Made by a program: the position numbers and the translations under genes. Of a DNA stretch of 64,000 nt, positions 35,089-42,959 are shown one piece after another. The stretch lies in assembly GCF_003990975.1 (NCBI RefSeq), contig NZ_RZJR01000009.1, forward strand, positions 186,001 through 250,000, given 5' to 3'. Every line of letters starts with the position of its first letter. Positions within the stretch are counted from its first letter, which is position 1. The DNA is from Cohnella sp. AR92. GTDB taxonomy: Bacteria > Bacillota > Bacilli > Paenibacillales > Paenibacillaceae. The notes beneath the pieces were generated by a model. It was given only the letters and a program-made list of their open reading frames with translations, was not told where the DNA came from and did no database searches.

Positions 35089-35130
35089 TGTAGATGTCTA
35101 CACTATAGGTCCGGTTTTTCGATTTGTCAA
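35089..35130 (-). promoter_or_regulatory. Promoter and operator of the MarR gene
   Basis: On the minus strand TTGACA (35125-35130), a 17-bp spacer and TATAGT (35102-35107) form a near-consensus sigma-A promoter. The dyad TGTAG-N4-CTACA at 35089-35102 overlaps the -10 and start point, the usual place for autorepression. Confidence 0.75.
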
Positions 35131-35164
35131 TGATGGGCAACCAGCATCTCGAATTGCGCCTTAA

Positions 35165-35584
35165 TCAAACGGCCATGAAAATCTTAATGTCTACTCCGGA
35201 TTCCGTTGGCAGTCCTTCCCCAACTAGCAGCGCATGATGCAAGAAAGACAATGCCTGGCTATTCGTAATGATCTTGGGCGAGGTTCGGAACAGCGCGTTT
35301 CTTAGGTCCTTGTTGAAGTTGCCGTTATTTTCGACGTAGATCTCGCAGGGTTGACCGGTATGGTCCCTTCCCTGAAGAATGTACCTTGCGGATAAGGTAT
35401 GCCTATCGCCGCCTTTTCCGATGACTTGCGTATCTACCCCTCCATCGAGCACAATGCCTTCGAAATAGTTACCGGTCGCATGACCCGTGAATAAAATCAT
35501 GACGACGGAATCCCCGTCACTATTGCGCAACTCCGTCGTCTTGCCTATTTTCACATGAACCGTGAGTATTTCTTCGAATTGCAT
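35165..35584 (-). CDS. DUF3237-family protein
   Basis: The start at 35584 follows GGGGGAG; the upstream extension runs into the PPK2 gene. The 139-residue product has no signal peptide and is predicted to be a beta barrel with the segments GHATGNYFEGIVLDGGVDTQ, RYILQGRDHTG and EIYVENNG, which match the DUF3237 family. Its function is unknown. It lies 19 bp after the PPK2 stop and is probably cotranscribed with it. Confidence 0.8.
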   Translation of the reverse strand: MQFEEILTVHVKIGKTTELRNSDGDSVVMILFTGHATGNYFEGIVLDGGVDTQVIGKGGDRHTLSARYILQGRDHTGQPCEIYVENNGNFNKDLRNALFRTSPKIITNSQALSFLHHALLVGEGLPTESGVDIKIFMAV

Positions 35585-35603
35585 GGTACTCCCCCTATTC
35601 GTA

Positions 35604-36428
35604 CTATGCGTTCCTCTGTCCCTCAAGCTGTTCCAGAAGCTTACGAGTCTCGATGTCCGGTTCCGGGTAAGCAAGGTTCAGCTTCTCCAAGGAGCTTAGA
35701 ATAATCCGGAGCGCCAAGTAGTCGCGGAACCATCGCTTATTGGCCGGGACGATATGCCATGGGGCGCGATGGGTCGACGTGTGCCGGAAGGCATCCTCGT
35801 AGGCGTCCACGTAGGAATCCCAATATTGCCGTTCCTTGAGATCGCTCGGATCGAACTTCCAGAGCTTCTCCGGGTTGCTCAGCCGTTCGCGAATTTTCTC
35901 GAGCTGAAAATCGGGCGAAATATGCAGGAAAATTTTGATCAACAGCACGCCATTGTTCGTTAGAAGCCTCTCGAAATGCCGGATATGCTTCAGCCGAGCC
36001 GCCGCTTCCTCGTCCTGAATCCTGCCGTGCACCCGGGTAACGAGCACATCCTCATAGTAAGAGCGGTTAAAAGCGGTAATATAGCCCTTGGCAGGAACAA
36101 CCTTATGCGTCCTCCACAAGAAGTCGTGAGCCGACTCTTCGGGCGTCGGCTGCTTAAAGCTCTCCGCTCGGAAGCCCTGTGGATTCAGGTTGGACAGCAC
36201 CTTCTTGATGACGCCGTCCTTCCCGCTGCAATCCATCCCTTGGAACAGGACGAGCACGCCGTTCGTCTTCGAGGCAAACAGCTTGTCCTGCAGCTTGCGA
36301 AGCTTCCGTTCCATGCGTTCGAACTCATCCTGAATCTCTTCTTTGCTCGCGAAGCCGCCCGTATCGTTAGGATCGAAGGAGCTTAGCCCTCGCTTGTCCG
36401 CTTTGTCCAATCGATAGTTCTTCAACAT
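35604..36428 (-). CDS. ppk2: Polyphosphate kinase 2 family protein
   Basis: A 274-residue PPK2 protein. The P-loop is GMDCSGKDG with Lys70, followed by the lid with SFKQPTPEE. AFNRSYYEDVLVTR near residue 118 is the Walker B-like segment that binds metal, and WHIVPANKRWFRDYLAL near 225 is typical of the family. PPK2 enzymes move phosphate between polyphosphate and nucleotides. The single domain resembles the shorter class that phosphorylates ADP or AMP, but class cannot be settled here. It is followed by the DUF3237 gene. Confidence 0.92.
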   Translation of the reverse strand: MLKNYRLDKADKRGLSSFDPNDTGGFASKEEIQDEFERMERKLRKLQDKLFASKTNGVLVLFQGMDCSGKDGVIKKVLSNLNPQGFRAESFKQPTPEESAHDFLWRTHKVVPAKGYITAFNRSYYEDVLVTRVHGRIQDEEAAARLKHIRHFERLLTNNGVLLIKIFLHISPDFQLEKIRERLSNPEKLWKFDPSDLKERQYWDSYVDAYEDAFRHTSTHRAPWHIVPANKRWFRDYLALRIILSSLEKLNLAYPEPDIETRKLLEQLEGQRNA

Positions 36429-36453
36429 GGGAACATGCCTCCTCCTTGTACGC

Positions 36454-37336
36454 TCAAGAACCTTTGGAATGCGCCGGAGCGCAAGACTCGCGCTCGATCA
36501 GCTCCGTCTTCAAGCTGATGTGGACTTCCGCTATCGTCTTGTTCGTGATGAGCTCCGTCAGCATCTTGACGATGAGTCCGCTGATGTCGTAACGGAATCG
36601 CCTTACGGTCGTCAGGGGCGGCGTCATATATTCGGACAGCTTCAGGTCGTCGAACCCGACCAGGGAGATGTCCTTGGGAATCTTCAGCTTCGATTCGGAC
36701 AAGGCCTTCATCGCCCCGAAGGCCATCATGTCGTTGAAGGCGAACAAGCCGGTTCCGGCTGACCAAGTGATCCTCCGGTCCCGCGATCAGGCCGATCTTG
36801 CGGTGACCGAGGCGGTGCAAGTACCGAATAACCTCGTAAGCGCCCTTGCGGTTATCGTAATCGATAAAGTTCTGAACGCGATCGTACCTTCTGCCGTTCG
36901 TCACCAAGTACGGGATCCCTTGGCCGATCAGCTCGTCGACCAGCCGATCGTCGACGAAGGAATCGAACACGACCGCGGCGTCCACTTGATTTTCTCTCAG
37001 CATCCGATAGGAAGAACCGGATGTCTGAGCTCCGCGCGAATGGGTCGCCAGCAGGAAGCGATGCCCGGACGCTTCGAACTCTTCCTTCAGATGGCTTAAA
37101 TCCGCCGAGGAAGCAGGATCGTTATCGACGAAGTCGTGAACCTCCGGCACGAATACGGCAATGGTATAGAAGGCTCCGCCGATCTTGGAAGGAGTAACCC
37201 CCGGCTTCAAATATTCCTTGGCGATCTCCATCACCTTGCGCCGCGTCTCCTCGCTGAAATTCCCTTGGTTGTTGATAATCCGGGAGACGGTGCTGATCGA
37301 GACGTTCGCCTTGGCGGCGATTTCCTTTAATTTCAA
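36454..37336 (-). pseudogene. LacI-family regulator with internal deletion
   Basis: It starts at a TTG (37336) with GGGAG upstream and opens LKLKEIAAKANVSISTVSRI, a classical LacI headpiece. The ligand domain runs in frame to GHRKIGLIAGPEDHLVSRN. In a different frame, GLFAFNDMMAFGAMKALSES then carries the C-terminal third (VGFDDLKLSEYMTPPLTTVR). The roughly 45 residues normally found between these segments are missing and the frame is broken at about 36755. Parts on both sides are clean. The divergent GH31 gene was probably its target. Confidence 0.8.
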
Positions 37337-37385
37337 GAGCGTTTGCTCCCTTCCTGCGCCAAACCTACATGCTATAATTGTAAAA

Positions 37386-37411
37386 TTTGCGCAAAAAAGA
37401 GTCAAACGTTT
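37386..37411. promoter_or_regulatory. LacI-type operator dyads between the lacI remnant and GH31
   Basis: TTTGCGCAAA (37386-37395) and AAACGTTT (37404-37411) are perfect palindromes with a central CG or GC step, as LacI-family operators have. They lie in the 244-bp divergent gap. If the adjacent LacI gene is dead they may be unoccupied. Confidence 0.45.
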
Positions 37412-37580
37412 TCCCAGACAACGCCAAACCATGACGCCAACGCCGATAAGCATGCCCCATTTTAAAGATAGCGGCCCCATACTTAAGATCGTATTCTCAA
37501 GGCCCGAACGACTCTGCATAATGGTAACCAGTACGAATTCCTTCTTGGAAGGTTCAACACGCATAAGGAGAGGTACGCTC

Positions 37581-39119
37581 ATGCAATCGATCCAACTGAA
37601 GAGATTACCGGGTGAATACTGGTGGGGCGGCGTCATTAACGAAGGCGTCCGCATGCCTTATGGGGATGCCGAATACGTTCGGGATCTTCGCCATACGGAC
37701 GACAACCAAGCCTCGCCGTTATTGTTGTCCAACCGGGGACGCTACGTCTGGAGCGACGAACCTTTCGCGTTCCGCGTAGACGAGGTCGAGTTGACGTTCT
37801 TCCGGGCGGACGGCGAAGTCAAGGTCGTGGAAGGCCATGGCACGCTTCAAGGCGCTTATCGCCATGCCGGTGCCGCCTGCTTCCCTCCATCGGGCCTCAT
37901 GCCCGACCCTCTCGCTTTTCTAGCGCCGCAATACTGCACTTGGGTCGAGATGTTCTATGAACCGACGCAAGAGAAGATCCTGCGCTATGCCGAATCGATC
38001 CTAGCGAACGGCATGCCTTCCGGAATCCTGATCATCGACGACAACTGGATGAACGATTACGGCATGTGGGACTTCGATAAGCATCGATTCCCCGACCCGA
38101 AGGCGATGGTCGAGAAGCTCCACGGGATGGGATTTAAAGTCATGCTTTGGGTTTGTCCGTATGTGAGCGCCGATTGCACCGAGTACAAGAAGCTGCTCGC
38201 GAATGACCTTCTGATGAAAAACGCGGACGGCAGCCCGATCCTTCGACGGTGGTGGAATGGCTATAGCGCGGTCATGGATTATACCAAGGAGTCCGGAGCC
38301 TCTTGGTTCAGGGGACGGTTGGATCGGCTTATCGAACAATACGGGGTAGACGGCTTCAAGCTGGATGCGGGCGAACCGATCCTTCCCGGGGCGGACGATG
38401 TTCTGGGGCAGGTCGCCTGGTGCCGTCCGTTAAGCGTGATGGAAGATTGCGAGGCTTACGCTCGCCTCGGCATCGGCTATCCGCTAAGCGAGCTTAGAAT
38501 GTGCTGGAAGCTCGGCGGTCAGCCGCTGATACAGCGTCAGCGTGACAAGCACCACTCCTGGGACCGGTACGGATTAGCCGGCCTCATTCCGAACGCCATT
38601 GCCCAGGGATTGCTCGGCTACGCCTTCAATTGCCCGGACATGGTCGGCGGAGGAATGGACGGGGATATCAACTCGCCCGACTTCCGCTTCGACAGCGAGC
38701 TGTTCGTTCGCTACGTCCAATGCTCGGCCTTGTTCCCCGTCATGCAGTTCTCCATGGCGCCTTGGCGAGTCTTGCGCGGCGACGAACTCGAATGGTGCCT
38801 GAATGCCGTCCGCCTGCGCACGGCGCTCGGACCGGAGATTCTGGCTCTTGCCCGTCAATCGGCGGAGGACGGCTTGCCTATCCTGAGAAGCTTGGAGTTC
38901 TCTTATCCGCAGCAAGGCTATGAGAAGCTTCAGGATCAATTCCTGCTGGGAGAACGGATCCTGGTCGCTCCGGTATTGCAGAAGGGACAAACCTCTCGCC
39001 TCGTGCGATTCCCCGAAGGGCGCTGGGAAGGAGACGACGGAACCGTCACCGTCGGCCCCGCCGAGGCGGTCGTAGAAGCGCCGCTTTCCCGCTTGCCGTG
39101 GTTCCGCAAGATCGATTGA
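37581..39119 (+). CDS. GH31 glycosidase, MYORG-like
   Basis: The start at 37581 has AAGGAGAGG upstream. The 512-residue protein is compact and intracellular. RYVWSDEPF near residue 54 and ILIIDDNWMNDYGMWDFD near 150 are typical of the MYORG (KIAA1161) branch of GH31. The expected nucleophile is Asp262 in GVDGFKLDAGEP, and Asp328 in HSWDRY is the likely acid/base. Mammalian MYORG is reported to be an alpha-galactosidase. With two GH36 enzymes nearby, an alpha-galactosidase role is plausible here, but it is not proven. Confidence 0.88.
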   Translation: MQSIQLKRLPGEYWWGGVINEGVRMPYGDAEYVRDLRHTDDNQASPLLLSNRGRYVWSDEPFAFRVDEVELTFFRADGEVKVVEGHGTLQGAYRHAGAACFPPSGLMPDPLAFLAPQYCTWVEMFYEPTQEKILRYAESILANGMPSGILIIDDNWMNDYGMWDFDKHRFPDPKAMVEKLHGMGFKVMLWVCPYVSADCTEYKKLLANDLLMKNADGSPILRRWWNGYSAVMDYTKESGASWFRGRLDRLIEQYGVDGFKLDAGEPILPGADDVLGQVAWCRPLSVMEDCEAYARLGIGYPLSELRMCWKLGGQPLIQRQRDKHHSWDRYGLAGLIPNAIAQGLLGYAFNCPDMVGGGMDGDINSPDFRFDSELFVRYVQCSALFPVMQFSMAPWRVLRGDELEWCLNAVRLRTALGPEILALARQSAEDGLPILRSLEFSYPQQGYEKLQDQFLLGERILVAPVLQKGQTSRLVRFPEGRWEGDDGTVTVGPAEAVVEAPLSRLPWFRKID

Positions 39120-39127
39120 GTTCTGTA

Positions 39128-39150
39128 GAGCCATCCTTACGGGATGGCTC
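39128..39150 (+). terminator. Terminator of the GH31 gene
   Basis: GAGCCATCC (39128-39136) pairs with GGATGGCTC (39142-39150), followed by TTTG. It is nine bases after the GH31 stop. Confidence 0.8.
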
Positions 39151-39161
39151 TTTGTCCGGGA

Positions 39162-39326
39162 CTATCGTGCCGCGCGGCGGAACATCATCTCCTGCCGCAC
39201 GAAGCCATACTGCTCATAAAGGCCATGCGCATCTCTCGTATTGAGACCGATATTCGTATGGCGAATGCGAGGATGGTCGACCATAACGGCCATCATCCAT
39301 TTGCCGAGACCTTTGCCGCGATGTTC
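39162..39326 (-). pseudogene. GNAT acetyltransferase remnant (C-terminal part)
   Basis: On the minus strand one frame reads EHRGKGLGKWMMAVMV, then HTNIGLNTRDAHGLYEQYGF and ends VRQEMMFRRAAR, stop. This is the acetyl-CoA-binding loop (RGKGLG) and the final strand-helix of a GNAT enzyme. Everything before EHRGKG is missing. The breakpoint abuts, head to head, the truncated MocR fragment on the other strand. Confidence 0.75.
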
Positions 39327-40453
39327 GGAATCCGGACCCGGGCATTATCCCCTATGAAGACCTCCAGCACGGGCTCAGCCGGGCGGTACAGCTCTACGGG
39401 GATCGTCTTTTTGCATACGGCGACCCGCTCGGCCTTCCGTCTCTGCGCGAAGCGATCTCTCAACACCTGGCGGTCTCTCAAATTTTCGCGGGTCCCCAAC
39501 GGATCGGCGTGGTATCCGGCGCCCAGCAAGCTCTTCACTTGCTGGCTTCCATGCCGTTCCCGAATGGCAAATCGGCGGTCTTGGTCGAGCAGCCCTGTTA
39601 TGCCGGAATGCTGAAGCTGCTCAATCTCCTCGGGATTACCGCAATCGGAATCGCCCGAACGGAATTCGGGCTCGATCTCGACGAGCTGGAACGGCATTTT
39701 CGCAACAATTCCATTAAGTTCTTCTATACGGTACCCCGGTTCCACAACCCGCTCGGAACCAGCTTGTCGCGTCAGGAGAAGGAAGCGATCGCGGCCATGG
39801 CGGAGAAGTATGACGTGTATATCGTGGAGGACGACTATCTCGCGGACCTGGAGACGGACGGCAGATCCGATCCCATCTGCAGCTATGATCGTTCCGGCCG
39901 CGTCATCTACCTCCGAAGCTTCTCCAAAATCATGCTGCCCGGCCTGCGGCTCGGAGCGGCCGTCCTTCCCGAAGCCTTCATCCATTCGTTCCGAATGTAC
40001 AAATCGTCCAGCGATTTAAGCACCTCCGCTCTCTCGCAAGCCGCGCTAGAGATTCACCTAGGCAGCGGATTGTTTCAGCGCCACGCCGCCATCATGAGGG
40101 AACGCTACGGAGTTCGAATGAAGGCCCTGCAGGAAGCCTGCGGCCGATATTTAAACGAGGGCTTCCGTCTAAGCCGATCGGCCGGCGGCATATTCGCCCG
40201 GCTCGAGCTCCCCGATCATCTGGGGGCAGAAGAGCTGGCCGCCGCCTTGTTCCAGAAGGATGTGCATGTTTTTCCTACGGCGCCATGCTACCTTCCTAGC
40301 GTGGAGATCGCGAACGGCCTGCGCCTTAGCATTATTCGCGCGAATGAGCAAGAGATCGGGGACGGCATCCGGATGCTGAGAGAGACGGCCGACGAGCTAA
40401 TGAGCCGCAGCAGAACAAACCCATCCGGCCGCTCCGCCATCACATGGATTTAG
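39327..40453 (+). pseudogene. MocR-type aminotransferase-like regulator, N-terminal part deleted
   Basis: From about 39332 a frame of 373 residues is open: PDPGIIPYEDLQHGLSRA, RLFAYGDPLGLPSLREAI, GVVSGAQQALHLLA and RSFSKIMLPGLRLG with the PLP lysine. This is the aminotransferase domain of a MocR/PdxR-type regulator. The GntR-type winged helix (about 100 residues) and linker are missing and there is no natural start codon at the new end. The frame stays open to the normal C-terminus, so the deletion is probably recent. A downstream ATG could give a partial enzyme domain, but not a regulator. Confidence 0.75.
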
Positions 40454-40470
40454 TTTATGTTCGATGGAGA

Positions 40471-40497
40471 CGGCAGCCGATCATTAGTCGGCTGCCG
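40471..40497. terminator. Terminator after the MocR remnant
   Basis: CGGCAGCCGA (40471-40480) pairs with TCGGCTGCCG (40488-40497). It lies between convergent genes. Confidence 0.6.
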
Positions 40498-40566
40498 TAT
40501 TACCCGATGATAGGCCTCCAGAACGAACATCGACTTCGCAAGAAACGCCCGCATAACGGTTCCAAT

Positions 40567-40992
40567 TTATTCAAAAGGCAAAGCGCTCCAATACAAGTGC
40601 CCCTCCGGAAGGAAAAAAGGAGAGTCGGGATCGTCTTGAAAGGCACCGATGATCTTATTCTCGCCTTCGTTAGCGACAACGACCAAGGTCGTTTCTTCTC
40701 CCGGCTTTCTAACCCAATCTCCAACCTTTAAAGCGGATAAATCAGGGTCGGTTATCGCTACGTTAATTAACTCTTCTGTCCAAGTCTCCCCTTGATTCCG
40801 GCTGACCGCACATATCTTCATACGCGGCTCGTGCCGATGATCGTTGATATAGGATAACAAAGCGTCCAACAGGGGTCGCGCATCTTCGGGGTTCATTTCG
40901 TAGCCGTAACCGACAGGCAGTCCCTTTTCTCGGAGGGCGAACCTTCGTTTAAGCCTGCGTGCTTTCCGTTTATCGAAATCGTCTTTGCTCAT
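40567..40992 (-). CDS. Conserved-looking hypothetical protein
   Basis: A 141-residue soluble protein I do not recognise. It starts with a strongly basic helix (DKRKARRLKRRFALREKG), then PVGYGYEMNPEDARPLLDAL and a sandwich-like C-terminal half (ALKVGDWVRKPGEETTLVVV) ending SPFFLPEGHLYWSALPFE. No signal peptide, membrane helix or catalytic motif is visible. The upstream region overlaps no other gene. Codon use matches the neighbours, so it is likely a real gene. Confidence 0.55.
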   Translation of the reverse strand: MSKDDFDKRKARRLKRRFALREKGLPVGYGYEMNPEDARPLLDALLSYINDHRHEPRMKICAVSRNQGETWTEELINVAITDPDLSALKVGDWVRKPGEETTLVVVANEGENKIIGAFQDDPDSPFFLPEGHLYWSALPFE

Positions 40993-41145
40993 CCCAGCCT
41001 CAGCCCCTAACGTTTAATCGGGTGTCTATAAAGACGAGCTTTACCGATTTTTGTTGCGCAATCCCGCCATTCCTCCAACCTTGTGGGGAATGGGGTATAA
41101 TGGAATCAGGACTCAGTCTGAAAAACCGGAAGGGGTGCATGGTCC

Positions 41146-42840
41146 ATGAGATTTAGCGAATATACATACGAGAGGCCGGACGTAAAGACGTTCGAGGCGA
41201 GCTTCAAGGAGCTTCTTGAATTATTTGTCGACGCCGACAGCTACGGGAAGCAGGATGCGGCGATGGAGGGAATGAACAAGCTCCGCAGCGAGTTCGACAC
41301 GATGCAGACGATCGCAAGCATACGTCACTCTATCGATACGAACGACGAATTCTACAAGGCCGAGCAGGACTTCTTCGACGAGAACGGCCCGGTCGTCCAG
41401 GAATTCGTGACGGATTATTATCGGGCGCTTATCGGCTCGAAGTTCCGTCCCGAGCTGGAGGCCAAATGGGGACGGCAGCTGTTCCGGCTCGCCGAGCTGT
41501 CGCTGAAGACGTTCAGCCCGGAGGTGATCGAGGATCTCCAGCAAGAGAACAAGTTAACGACGGAATACACGAAGCTGATCGCTTCCGCGAAAATTCCGTT
41601 CGAAGGCGAAGAGCGCACTCTCGCTCAGCTCGGTCCGTTCCAGCAATCGACCGACCGGGAGATGCGCCGGCGCGCCGCCGAAGCATCCTCCGGCTTCATG
41701 GCCGAGAACGAGGCGACCCTCGACCGCATCTATGACGATCTGGTCAAGGTCCGCACCCGGATCGCGAAGAAGCTCGGCTTCGAAGACTTCGTCGAGCTTG
41801 GTTACGCCCGCATGAGCCGGACCGACTACGACGCGGGAATGGTCGCGAACTTCCGCAAGCAAGTTCTGGACCATATCGTGCCTGCCGCTACGAAGCTTAA
41901 GGAACGTCAGCGGAGCCGCATCCAAGTGGACCGATTGCTCTATTACGACGAGAACCTTGCCTTCCTGACCGGCAACGCGACGCCGAAGGGCGACCCGGAT
42001 TGGATCGTAGCCGGAGGCGCTAAGATGTATGCGGAGCTGTCGCCGGAGACGGATGCGTTCTTCCGATTCATGCAGGAGAACGAGCTGATGGACCTCGTCG
42101 CCAAGAAGGGCAAGCAAGGCGGAGGTTACTGCACGTATATTAGCGAGCACAAGGCGCCTTATATTTTCTCCAACTTCAACGGCACCGCCGGCGATATCGA
42201 CGTGCTGACGCACGAGGCCGGGCATGCGTTCCAGGTGTTCGAGAGCCGCGGCTACGCGGTGCCGGAATACGCGTTCCCGACCTACGAGGCCTGCGAGATC
42301 CATTCCATGAGCATGGAGTTCATCACTTGGCCGTGGATGGAGCTGTTCTTCAAGGAGGACGTGGACAAATACCGGTTTAATCACCTGGCCGGCTCGCTGA
42401 TCTTCATTCCGTACGGCGTAGCCGTGGACGAATTCCAGCATTACGTGTATGCGAATCCGGACGCGACTCCGGCCGAGCGGAAGCAAGCATGGCGCGACAT
42501 CGAGAAGAAGTACCTCCCTCATCGCGATTACGCGGACAATTCGTACTTGGAAGCCGGCGGCTTCTGGCACAAGCAGGGGCATATTTTCAACTCGCCGTTC
42601 TATTACATCGATTACACGCTGGCGCAGCTCTGCGCGTTCCAATTCTGGAAGAAGTCCCGCGAAGACCGCGAAGCCGCCTGGAACGATTACCTCGGACTCT
42701 GCCGTCTCGGCGGAAGCCTCTCGTTCACGGAGCTCGTAAGCGCGGCCGGCTTGATCTCGCCGTTCGAAGACGGCTGCGTGGCCTCCGTCATCGGCACCAT
42801 CGAGGCTTGGTTGGACGGCGTGGACGATAAAGCTCTGTAA
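41146..42840 (+). CDS. pepF: Oligoendopeptidase F, M3 family
   Basis: A 564-residue zinc peptidase with the M3 motif LTHEAGHAFQ (His356, Glu357, His360). The third ligand, Glu384, lies in YEACEIHSMSME. The GGGYCTYISEHKAPYIFSNF segment and the closing VSAAGLISPFEDGCVASVI are typical of the PepF branch, which cleaves medium-length peptides in the cytoplasm. The length is usual for the Bacillota form. An extra copy of its 3' sequence occurs 1.55 kb downstream, after the YpeB-like gene. Confidence 0.94.
   Translation: MRFSEYTYERPDVKTFEASFKELLELFVDADSYGKQDAAMEGMNKLRSEFDTMQTIASIRHSIDTNDEFYKAEQDFFDENGPVVQEFVTDYYRALIGSKFRPELEAKWGRQLFRLAELSLKTFSPEVIEDLQQENKLTTEYTKLIASAKIPFEGEERTLAQLGPFQQSTDREMRRRAAEASSGFMAENEATLDRIYDDLVKVRTRIAKKLGFEDFVELGYARMSRTDYDAGMVANFRKQVLDHIVPAATKLKERQRSRIQVDRLLYYDENLAFLTGNATPKGDPDWIVAGGAKMYAELSPETDAFFRFMQENELMDLVAKKGKQGGGYCTYISEHKAPYIFSNFNGTAGDIDVLTHEAGHAFQVFESRGYAVPEYAFPTYEACEIHSMSMEFITWPWMELFFKEDVDKYRFNHLAGSLIFIPYGVAVDEFQHYVYANPDATPAERKQAWRDIEKKYLPHRDYADNSYLEAGGFWHKQGHIFNSPFYYIDYTLAQLCAFQFWKKSREDREAAWNDYLGLCRLGGSLSFTELVSAAGLISPFEDGCVASVIGTIEAWLDGVDDKAL
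42732..42784 (+). repeat. 53-bp direct repeat, copy 1 (inside pepF 3' end)
   Basis: This stretch of pepF encodes LVSAAGLISPFEDGCVA and recurs at 44284-44336 with 51 of 53 bases identical. Both differences (GCC/GCT and GTG/GTC) are silent in this frame. Confidence 0.9.
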
Positions 42841-42959
42841 GTCACTCTGTTCGCGATTGAGTGTTCCGGGCATTGACAACATTTACGCATTAAACTGTTT
42901 ACCCGTCTTTGTTAAAGTAGATAAGACTCGCGAAGACGAAGACGGGAGCTTTAATAGAC

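Noticed and set aside
36422..37654. Intact 410-residue LacI protein
   Set aside because: The C-terminal part after residue about 300 reads VRLQRHD and is out of frame. The true C-terminus is in another frame, and the N-terminal extension before the TTG start is not LacI-like.
41554..42882. 442-codon open frame on the minus strand
   Set aside because: It is the antisense of pepF, whose HEAGH motif and family match are clear. No domain is visible in the antisense product.
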